DNA of 64,000 bases from Platycnemis pennipes (lineage: Eukaryota; Arthropoda; Insecta; Odonata; Platycnemididae), in the NCBI GenBank assembly GCA_933228895.1, contig OW121848.1, positions 91,903,470-91,967,469 of the forward strand, given 5' to 3'. A program made the translations under genes and the position numbers. Each line of letters opens with the position of its first letter. Position 1 is the first letter of the stretch. The notes under the pieces were generated by a model that saw only the letters and a program-made list of their open reading frames with translations, had not been told where the DNA came from and ran no database searches. Below are positions 55,393-64,000 of the stretch, piece after piece.

Positions 55393-55491
55393 GATGTTTC
55401 AGAGCACAATAAAATTTGAATGATATGCTGAAAAATTAGTCAAAGAGTGTCCATTCCATACCAAGCAGTTCTTCCAGGTGCAAAGAATATC
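55393..55491 (-). repeat. Dispersed repeat pair, copy 1
   Basis: TGTTTCAGAGCACAATAAAA, then TTTGAATGATATGCTGAAAA, then AGAGTGTCCATTCCATACCA corresponds to copy 2 at 56224-56322. On the minus strand a 60-codon frame (55581-55399) includes TWKNCLVWNGHSLTNFSAYH, then SNFIVL. Copy 2 reads TRKDFLVLNGHSLTKFSAYY, then SNFMEF. Keeping the same frame suggests a protein-coding ancestor, perhaps a transposon ORF end, but I do not recognise the family. Confidence 0.6.
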
Positions 55492-56223
55492 TTCTTCTGT
55501 AGAATCTTTTGTGAAACGTTTGAATGTCCCTTTCTTCTTCAGTTGCGTTACTATATAATCAATGTTTTCAGCAAGCCGCACAGGTATGGATGGCGATCAG
55601 CCGCTTAAAATAAGTAAAGAAGGAAGGGATCCCGAAGAGCTTATCACAAAAAGAAGGGCTTCGATCAGCCCTCCCCAAAACTCGGAAAAGTAACTCACAA
55701 TTTATCTTTAGTCCTCAATTTCAGCGGCATTAGTCATTAACGACAGTTTCTCACAATTTTTTATGCCTCTTCCACTCGCAATCGGTCAGCTGGTGCCGGT
55801 GAAATTCGCCATTGTCGGCTTTCGCCGCCTTTATATAAAAGCATTGATGTAGTGTCCACAAGCAATTAAAATATTGGCACGTCCATTGGTGTTTTATAAT
55901 GTTGCGTGGCTATTAGTTGTCGGGCATTTTGGGGTTCTTCGATTCGTTTCGACTCGTTCTTTCGAGAAGAGAAGTTTTGGTTTGCGGTAACCTTGAAATT
56001 TGCTCAAATTAAGTTATGGAGATATTTTGTAAATGTTCATAGTCATATTATCATATTAGCTTGCATATATATTCAGGTTTTCTTGCGATTATTGATTTAG
56101 ATATTGATAAATCTTGCGTAGTTATGGTATTGCGTATTTTTGCCGTGCGCGCCGAGAACCGAATTCACCGCAAAATGGTGGATGTGCACCTTGCACTCTG
56201 TTTTGCCACAGGTCTTAGGGCCT
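55492..56223. other. Unique sequence with TATA-like motif
   Basis: TATATAAAAG at 55832-55841 lies in a moderately GC-containing stretch. No initiator or open frame supports a promoter. Two short frames (64 aa 55906-56100 +, 63 aa 56061-56252 +) have no motif. Confidence 0.3.
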
Positions 56224-56322
56224 TAAATGTTTCAGAACTCCATAAAATTTGAATAATAGGCTGAAAATTTTGTCAAAGAATGGCCATTCAGTACCAGGAA
56301 GTCCTTCCGCGTGGAAAGACAT
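56224..56322 (-). repeat. Dispersed repeat pair, copy 2
   Basis: TGTTTCAGAACTCCATAAAA, then TTTGAATAATAGGCTGAAAA, then AGAATGGCCATTCAGTACCA is the direct-orientation partner of 55393-55491, about 830 bp away. Several single-base differences are consistent with an old duplication. Confidence 0.6.
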
Positions 56323-58099
56323 TGAAACATTCAAAATTTTAATGAACACATATCATTCGTAATAATTTTCCTTTTGCGTTGTCCTAGAAAGTCTGATATA
56401 TGCTTTTCTGCCGCATACCGAAATTTTATCGAGAGACTCAGTATTGGACCGCATCGACAGAAGAATCCTGCGATAAAAATGTTAAAATAAATTTTTGATG
56501 TCTTCTATAATTGAACCCGAATTTAAAATATATTTTCAATATTTATTTTGACTCAGCTATATTCATACGGACAAGGAATATATTTTAAGAAATGGATATT
56601 TTCATTTATAAATTTTCATGCATTGTGGACACACATTCTAAATATTATCATGCAATTCCAATTTGTCTCCTTTGTGTGAATTAATGGAGATGACTATTAA
56701 GTGTCATTTTATGTTCACCGCTTGTAACCTTTGACTAGAATATAACTGTTTAGAAATTATCTCAGTTTAAAGATAAATTTTCAACGCACCTAAGGAAATG
56801 TATTTCCTATAGCGTTGGTAATCCCTGTTTCAACGTAAGGAAAGCACAGAGTAACAGTTTATTTTCTATGTTAAATTAATTTTTTGAACCCGTCGATCCA
56901 CGATTTCCATGATCATTTCGTGGCTAATTAATACCCAACATTTAATTCGAGAATTGTATTGCCATTTCTCCTAAATATTATTGATAAAATGGTATTTAAA
57001 AATCATGCTGCTAATTTGTTTTGAAATATATAACTTTAATTGGTATTTCTCAATGTCTTTCCGTCCACAAATTGTAAATAGAGAGTGAGTTGTATTGATA
57101 TAATTTTAAGAGACTATTGTTAAATTGGCAACGCAACTTTTAAATTTCTAGACAGTACTCGTATTAAAGTCGATTAACGGGTAAGTATCATCTCGCACCA
57201 CGTTCGCGATTCTTACTTTAATGTATCGGTTTTCATATTTCCTCATGATTTCGATACTTTTTTATCTAGACCTACCAGAATGTATTCCTTTATTGGATTT
57301 CTATGGGTTGAAAACGGTGTTATCTCAGGTTTTAGTTTAATGGCTATAATATGATGATGGTGGTATTTACTAATCGATGGTAAACATTTTATGTTTACAG
57401 ATTTCTTATAGTATAACGAAACTCTAACATAAGTCTACCTAAAGTTTTGGTAGCGTTCAGTCATTGGACCGCGAACTTATCGCGGGTCACTGTTTCCACA
57501 TCCGGAATGTGTTAGTTCCATCAAGTTCCAACATGAAATTCATCGACTTCATACTCACATAATCGTTAGTTATTAACTTCCATTCCAGCGACCTCTCTAA
57601 ATTGGTCATTATATTTTCTCTATGTCTGTTGGATATCCTATTTTTTTGCAATCGTTTCCGGAATTACTGTGGAAATGAAGACATTTAATTGCTTTTGGCT
57701 GCAAAAATATATTATTTTTTGCAATCAGAACATCTAATTACCGTAAATGCCTATTAGCTTTGGGAACTCTTGAAAACTCGGGAATAACCTTCTGTTTCTC
57801 ATGCTAGCTCTGTAATTGTCCGTGGAGTTTCATTTGGCTTGCATCGTACCTGGGTGACGGTCACTGGTAATTGTGAAATTCCTCTCTTTCGGTTATTTCA
57901 GACCCGGCCCCTCACTATTGTCCCCATTCCAGGCAATTCGCAAATGAAGTTTACATCGCGCGCAACTGTTTCAGCCATTTTGTAATTAGTGACCCTTCGA
58001 GCTGGAGCGTAAAATCGTAATAGGTTTGTATTTTTATTTCCTTGCATTCACTGAACTGGCGGTTCATTGCGATGTCTGGTAATGAGAGTTTTCTTTTCG
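56323..58099. other. 1.8 kb AT-rich unique sequence
   Basis: Very AT-rich with stops in all frames. A GGGTAAGTATC donor-like string (GT at 57181) has no acceptor partner. No repeat recognised. Confidence 0.45.
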
Positions 58100-59110
58100 G
58101 TTCTCGTTTTGGGTTTCGCGGTGGCCTGATACATCACTCGGGGGAAAAAAGGAGGCGGTGGTGGTGGACGCATTCAATCCCGGCGTATTTTATATCGGCA
58201 CCGCGCTGCCGGTTTCCATTTCGAATCCGACGCGCGAAATTAATAAAAGAAGACGGCGAGACGTGGCCCACGGTGAACGGAGAAGCCATCTCTTTTTTCC
58301 TCCTCCTCTTCTTCCTTCCTCGCCTCTCTCGAATCGAATCGCGGCGCAATAAATCGCGAAATACGTGAGGGGGCAGTCGATGGAAGGATTCTGAACGCTT
58401 TTCATGACCCCCTGCTTTGAATTGGTAATAGAGATTTTAATGTTTGATTTCTCCAATTTTTATAGCTACGGACTCTCGTCTCCCTCTCTCTTTCCCTCTG
58501 TACGGGAGCTTGCAATCTCGTCTCCCTCCCCTTCACCTCCAATCAACGTCCAATTCTCTCTCTTCCTCTCTCTCTCCCCCTCCCCTCCTATCTCTCTCCT
58601 CGTTCTCCACTTTGTTCTGTATTTCTCTCCTCCCACCCTCCCTCTCCACCAAATGAGAGTTTCCAATCCCGGCTTTTAACGAACGGCCATCTTATTTGTT
58701 TATGAGGTTCATGCATCGCTGGGAGCGCCGTGGGTGCGCGGGAAGCCATCTCCGTTCCCTTCCCCGAACTCCCTCCACCATTTCGTTTCCACCGGAGATT
58801 TTTCACTCCCGGGCGTGATGGGTTAATAGGCTGTGAGCATCGGGCTGATGGGTGTATATATTTATGTGCATTTATTCATACGCTCGTGTTTTTTCTCTTC
58901 TCTCCTTTTGCTTCCGTCGGATGAGCCATCGAGCCGAGATCTTCTCCTTTCTCTCGCCTTCCATCTCTCCCCACCTCCTCTTCGGCACCATCGGTATTTG
59001 AGTCCGACGTCTATTTCTTCGTTTCCCGATCGAATCGGTGGCATCGCGGTGGGGTTGACTGACGACGAGGTATTGCGCGACGTGGGAGTGTTCAGGCCCT
59101 CGAGGTCAAT
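58100..59110. other. GC-rich island with a long pyrimidine tract
   Basis: CpG-rich sequence with an almost pure C/T tract from about 58477 to 58650, and frames open on both strands (142 aa 58833-59261 +, 108 aa 58042-58368 +, 88 aa 58456-58190 -, 91 aa 58404-58679 +). The peptides are Ser/Pro/Leu- or Arg/Glu-rich without domains. Likely regulatory or untranslated DNA. Confidence 0.35.
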
Positions 59111-60989
59111 GCGCTTCCCTCCAAGTAGGGCTTCATCGGGGTCAATAGAGAGAATCTCTTTGCAGTATTTGACCCTAAATAAGTTCCGATGTTCACGTAT
59201 GTTACTGGGATTTTTAACGGATGACTACGTGGGTAAATGTTCAATCTGCCGAAAAGTATGATCGTAGGGTGGTATTTTGACAAGACTATTTATAACAATG
59301 GTCAATTTTATCACTATTAAAATAGTTTTAGTAATACCGCGTATCCCGCATAGGTATCGAAAACGTTTTGGCGGAAAACTTATTCTCTGTATCGTTTTTT
59401 CCGTAAATTCTAACTTTGGTGATAACTTAAAATTTTCTAAATGTTTCAATATTCCCTCAGTGCTATCGCTGAACCCATGGTTTTCCAATATGGTTTCCAA
59501 TACTAAGGAAGTATTGTGCTCGTGTAATGCCTTCCCCTCTTTGGGATTGTGAAAATTTCCCCTCTCATTTTCACTCATTTCCATTCCGTCTTAAGTTTTA
59601 AAACCTCATTATTCCCAAGCTATAAGTGTATTGATTGATACTTTTCTATTGGTTGGGAAAGATTTTGATGGCATGTCCCTACTCTCATTTGTATTTCATT
59701 CATCTGCGGCTCCCTCCGTACGGTATTTCTCTTTTCATATTTCCTATCCCCTTTCATTTATCCATAATTACCTTAATAAGTGTACAATAACGCCAAACCT
59801 CTATTAATAATGAAACGTACTCCGTCATTCCTGTGATCTCCCTGGGAACCAATATTAATGTGTCTCAGCTTTATTAATGACTCTAGTTGTGAATACATTT
59901 TCTTCCCTATTGGTAAATTCGATGTTGGAGGAAAGATGAAGTATATTTTCTCCTGATTCATGCGTATATAGTTCTGTATTCAAGTCTGGCTTACGTATGC
60001 ATTGAGGAAAACGACGTGGCCTTAAACATAGTTTGTTTATTCTCTCTTGGGTACTGTACTATTAACGGTACAGCATGAAATGTCAAAAACTCGCCATGCC
60101 TTACTTGCGCCTTCAGTGTTGATCGCAAGAGTAATCTGCATCTTCACAATACTCTGATAGGCACCGCAAGTGAGTCATGTGTTTTAGGGAATAATTTTGG
60201 AATCTGTGGTATGGGTTCTTGCCCTGGTTTTTGCTTTCTAGGCTGCATTTAAAGAGTACCTATCAAACAAATTTCAGGGTGGATAATAGGAAGTGAAACA
60301 TCATCGATCAATCCCTTTGTGCATACAGGCAAGTGTTATGTTTCCTGGTAGTAAAAAAAGCTTCTAGTTTCCTAACCAAGCTAAGCTCTTCCAGTAGGCG
60401 AGTGACATTTTCTGTGCGTTAATGGGAGTTGGGTACAAAACGCTAACCTTTCCTTTGTAACTTATTCAGTTCCCGATTTCAGTTCAGTTACATTGCACTT
60501 TATATTGACTTGAAAACACAGACGATTATCTGTATTCATTGGATCCCAAATACTTGACGCGTTCGTCAGGTGAGGCTTGGCATGTGCGAAATTACATATT
60601 TCTTTAACTTTTCCACTTCCAATTTCCCAGCAGTTAGGTTTTTAAATCCCAGTATCTTCAGCGCTGTGCATCAAACGTTGAGAATATGATTCCTCCGTGA
60701 TAGATTTGAAGTAAGAGTAATGCCCAACAATTTTTTACACTCGCCGCACTTACGTCTACTCCTTGAACACTATAATTTTAGGTTGTTTTAACTTTTTCTG
60801 CCAGGAGCGTATTTCGGTGCTTTTTTGAAATTTAGTTTAAAATGTGAACTCCTGAATCGGCATTGTCACCAGCGGCTGTCTTCGATGAAAATCTTGAAAA
60901 TGACGATTAAAACGTCTAAAGACTGGATAAATGTTTGGAGAGGGTGGAACGAAAATGGTGAAAAAGTTAATCACCTCTTGTCTCTCCGT
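59111..60989. other. 1.9 kb unique AT-rich sequence
   Basis: A 119-codon minus frame (59584-59225) and a 91-codon + frame (59277-59552) overlap each other. The minus-strand peptide contains ISFPPKRFRYLCGIRGIT but no recognised motif. No strong case for a gene. Confidence 0.35.
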
Positions 60990-61476
60990 GCGGGAAAAAG
61001 TTTAATTGGTCGTTAACGGTGCCGAAACCGGGCCTACGCGTGAGTCTCGGCTCCGTTCGTATTTCGAGCTCGTCGTCGGGATTGAACATGAAATATCGCC
61101 CCTTCCCGCATTAGTTAGGTTCGCTGCTACTGAGCCGTGAACTTAATAATGGGAAGTGAAAGTTCCGGAATTTAGGACCGTGAGTAATGTGCCGCGCAAC
61201 GCGAAAAAACCGTTATTTATTTTATCCTCGAAAAATTAATCCTTGGGTTTCGTTCGCAGCGTCATCCTCTCCCTTGATTTGCTTGGCGGTTCAATTTGCA
61301 ACCGATCTTTAAATCTAAATTTATCATTGTCGTATTTTAATTTCAAATGCTAAACTTTTTTTAAGGACTCGGCTCGACCCGTCGAATTAATGCCCGAGCG
61401 CGAGCGCTTATTTTCATCGGAATGTTTTCGAGCCGTTGTGGTTGAAGCGGGAAAATATAACGCCTATCGTTTTCAG
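60990..61476. other. GC-moderate block preceding an exon candidate
   Basis: Base composition rises modestly and CpG is present. It includes the open frame start at 61390 (MPERERLFSSECF) that continues into the splice-bounded candidate exon. No independent evidence of a gene. Confidence 0.25.
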
Positions 61477-61519
61477 GAGTCGAGACAAATCAGGAGTGAG
61501 CAATTGAATCCTCCGGGAG
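61477..61519 (+). other. Candidate 43-nt internal exon
   Basis: CGCCTATCGTTTTCAG (acceptor-like, ending 61476), with an ATAAC branch-point-like string 16 nt upstream, is followed by 43 nt and then GGGAG|GTGAGTTG, a strong donor with GT at 61520-61521. The 43 nt stay open in the + frame as ESRQIRSEQLNPPG and lie inside a longer open frame (66 aa, 61390-61590). Acceptor, donor and open frame together are better than the other exon-like arrangements here. The peptide is not recognised. Confidence 0.3.
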
Positions 61520-61825
61520 GTGAGTTGCGACGTGCAATTTCCCCGAATATTTATTTACACGCTTCCCGCTCACCGCGTGTGGGTAATTGACATTTTGGGC
61601 ATGGCCGCATAAGGAATGGGAAAACTAACATATGGGCAGAAGTCATTTTTATCCGTGGTCCTGTGGTCGCTTAATTATTTCTTTCATTATCGGGCTGTCT
61701 GGATCTTTACGCAGTGATTCAAGTCCGACGTAGGGTCCATCTCATAATCTGTTTGGCATAGCAAAAATTGTTTCCTGATGGTGAGCTCCCATAACGCCAG
61801 AATTGAATGCACCATCGTTATATTG

Positions 61826-62027
61826 GGGTTTGGTTCGTTGTGGTGGCTTGAATGGAGGCCTCCCGTACTGAGGGCTCGGGTTCGAATCCAGGCTGCGGGA
61901 TAGATTTTCAGCAGAATGTCGGTCCCTGCTGTGGAGCTGTGTGGAGAGCGTACTCTGCCCATCGAACGGGAACGTTATACGATTCCTTTAGCCACTTTCA
62001 TTAAAGGCAGGCGAATGCCGAAGTCTC
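61826..62027 (+). mobile_element. SINE family 1 copy, + orientation
   Basis: TGTGGTGGCTTGAATGGAGG (A-box region) and GGGCTCGGGTTCGAATCCAG (B box GGTTCGAATCC) form the head. The body includes CCCATCGAACGGGAACGTTA, the counterpart of the GATGGGACGTTAAA core, then TTAAAGGCAGGCGAATGCCG. The last segment matches the complement of CGGCATTAGCCCGCTCC at 43434. Confidence 0.75.
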
Positions 62028-63159
62028 TTACTTTTCACCCTTAGTACTCGTTGAAAATGTTAACTATAACCGATTTCCTACCTATAGTTGATGGCGGTAT
62101 TACCTAAGCTGTCTGGTGACTCTCCTGATGATAGCATTTCAGTGCCCTTATCTCAACAAATAATTGAAAGTTCCGCCTATACTTACCGAAACCTTTTAAC
62201 GTATCTTGAGGGGTGGTCACGGGGTGAATCATCACAAAGTCTGCATTTATAAGTAGATGCATTCAAATGGTGTGTACGTGAAAAAAAACTTGCCGTAGTC
62301 AGAAACTCATTAGTATTGTAAGTGATTAGAAACTGTAATGGAATACATTTTAGAAGCTTATTCAACATACGGTTAGGCATGAGGCAGTGTGGATGTTAAA
62401 GAACTCCAAGGGCACAAATACGGAACTTCAAAACGCGGACGCTCGCTTAGTCGTTATTTTTTTAATTGCGCTTTGGTGAGCAAAAAGGTTACCGCAATTC
62501 TTCAAGTGTTGTCTAGTACTTGAAATCACGAATCTCAGTTGGTATATGGAGTCTTTTGGCAGGTTATAGTTACAAGCTTGCTTCTGGAGAGTTTGTGATA
62601 TCGGCAACGATTATAGCGACTGCGATCAAGAATCCCGATTCAAATAATTCCGAATTCTTAAGGGTATACTTATTTATCCATCTGAAGTAAACATAATTCA
62701 CGAATTAAGTTGTACTTACTTTGTTTTTTATTCAAATGTTTGCTTTCCACAAAGTTAAGGTTACAGCGCTAATATATACACATTTTTACATACCTGCTCT
62801 TTGTTGCTGACGTTTTGGATCATTCTTATATAGTCTTGTTTCCTCTCTCGATTCCGGCCCTCCTGGCTGGGATCGCATTCATCGTCTTTGGATATTCAGT
62901 GATTGGCGTGGGGTCAATTTGGTATATCGCAATTTCATCCATTCGATTCGTCCATTGTCGACATAAAAGGAAGGACTAAGGTGTGATATGCGTATTAATT
63001 TACTAGAATGTTATATCCAAATGCTAATCTAATTTCCAGAGTACTTTAATCGGAAATTGGTATGCATTTCTTGCAGTATGCTGGAGAAACTAGTAAACTC
63101 CCTCTAAAACGCTATAGTTTGAGCATCAGTTATCCTTTTATTTAGGAGTCCAATTTTGC
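62028..63159. other. Unique sequence
   Basis: Nothing recognised. A 65-codon minus frame at 62380-62183 has no motif. Confidence 0.4.
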
Positions 63160-63500
63160 GGCGAGACAATTTTCATCATCAACAGTCATCATACACTGGA
63201 TTTTGCTTAGTACCGTGACTTCAGTTTCATCACGCTGCAGATCTCCCATCATACATACATACATTTCCCTACATAGCCAAAATTACCTTAGAACTATTCT
63301 TTAAGTCTTTATACCATCCAGAAATTTCTGTTATATTCCCTCTTCCGAGATTAACTTGCATTCTCACCACTATTTTCCTAAACAGCTTTCAATTCCCTCT
63401 CAATATATCCTCCGTTCACTTTTGTTTCCTCTACGAGTTGCTCCAACCAACTTCCTTTCATCGCATTCTTCCTATCATGGTACTCGATCATAAATCCTTC
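63160..63500 (-). other. Possible decayed LINE 3' region
   Basis: TCATCATCAACAGTCATCAT begins like the (CATCAT)/GTCA termini of LINE B. The minus strand has a stretch readable as MKGSWLEQLVEETKVNGGYI, somewhat like a retrotransposon C-terminus. A (CATA)n tract lies near 63250-63266. The match is weak. Confidence 0.25.
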
Positions 63501-64000
63501 AAGGATCGATGGATCACGTAGGTGGTATGAGTTTTTGATATTAGCAGGTAATTTTTTAATCGTGTAAAAGAGGTTCGGTTTAAAATTTGGGTACGTCTTT
63601 AAGGGCGTTTCTTGAGAATTATTAGCTTCTTGAGAATTATTCTTCTAAAAGGAATGCAAAGGGTAGAGTGGCTATTTAACCAGCGGTATATTTCAGAGAG
63701 AAATGTGCGAATTTTGAACTTGTTTTGATTTATTCGTTTCTTAAGATACTTTCTACCGAATTTGTTTAGTATTGCAGTATGATTATATTTATTACACTAG
63801 TGTGTTTGAGTTTTGCTGTCCAACATAAAATATATGTTTCTAGAGTTTCTTTCAGGAACCCCTAGGTGAGAAATGAGGAAAGAACTAATGACGATCGTGT
63901 TTGGCAGGTAATTATAAAGGCTGATTTACAATTATGCGAATTTTTAGTACGTGCTGTTATTGCCTCGTTGAGCATATTTCTGTCGACATTTTTTCCCTCG
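63501..64000. other. Unique AT-rich sequence with microexon-like signals
   Basis: GTTTCTTTCAG (ending 63855) is followed 10 nt later by CTAG|GTGAGA (donor GT at 63866), giving a 10-nt microexon-like arrangement (GAACCCCTAG). A further GTTTGGCAG|GTAATT junction lies at 63907/63908. Probably chance unless transcripts show otherwise. Confidence 0.25.

Noticed and set aside
55832..55841. TATATAAAAG as a core promoter
   Set aside because: Same reasoning: nothing downstream looks like a gene, and initiator sequence is lacking.
57178..57190. GGGTAAGTATC as a real 5' splice site
   Set aside because: A good donor consensus, but AT-rich surroundings with no open frame and no acceptor upstream.

Overview
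This looks like a window of nuclear DNA from an arthropod, most likely an insect with a large, repeat-rich genome. I cannot name the species. The evidence is the lack of long open frames, the AT-rich intergenic or intronic texture, (CT)n and (GAT)n microsatellites, and many degenerate pieces of non-LTR retrotransposons, tRNA-derived SINEs and foldback/MITE-like inverted-repeat elements. I found no complete cellular protein-coding gene, no rRNA and no convincing functional tRNA. Nearly all open frames over 60 codons look like chance frames in GC-rich or low-complexity DNA, or remnants of transposon ORFs.

The repeats fall into a few recurring families. LINE family A is CR1/jockey-like, with a C-terminal block resembling FFPRTIRDWN. 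It has ORF fragments at 8660-8881, 10660-10905, 21165-21400 and 53082-53183, and possibly at 30838-30940. Its conserved 3' tail, a G-rich and C-rich stem of about 50-70 bp, is scattered over the window in at least twelve copies: 551, 2837, 4137, 5944, 8435, 10031, 10424, 11811, 24515, 28396, 44557 and 48427. LINE family B is an RTE/jockey-like reverse-transcriptase C-terminus with blocks such as KYLG, YGH, RRDGLMK and VEGK.NGK. It occurs at 19905, 20430, 29918, 38640, 44640, 45735, 49105 and 49485. SINE family 1 has a tRNA-derived head with an RNA polymerase III B box and a body containing a GATGGGACGTTAAA-like core; copies lie at 18970, 30083, 42427, 43404, 50559 and 61826. SINE family 2 is at 38018 and 51440. 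Foldback elements with a central GTTTCG motif lie at 14849-15358, 15993-16178, 19788-19898 and 34415-34533, with several half copies. The most striking carries eight 51-bp tandem repeats between its inverted ends.

Between the repeats is unique AT-rich sequence broken by GC/CpG-rich islands near 1.3, 4.8, 7.6-8.2, 13.1-14.3, 21.5-22.6, 26.8, 30.9-31.6, 35.2-35.9, 39.6-40.7, 44.2, 53.6, 58.1-59.1 and 61.0-61.6 kb. These could be promoters, regulatory DNA or untranslated exons, but nothing in them is recognisable as a protein domain.

The most interesting non-repeat signals are splice-like and all on the + strand. The first is a textbook zero-length exon (recursive splice, or ratchet, site) at 51005/51006, with a branch-point consensus and polypyrimidine tract. 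The second is a well-framed 43-nt exon candidate at 61477-61519. Two microexon-like arrangements lie at 32345 and 63856. Together they fit the idea that part of the window is a long intron of a + strand gene, but this is an inference that needs transcript data.
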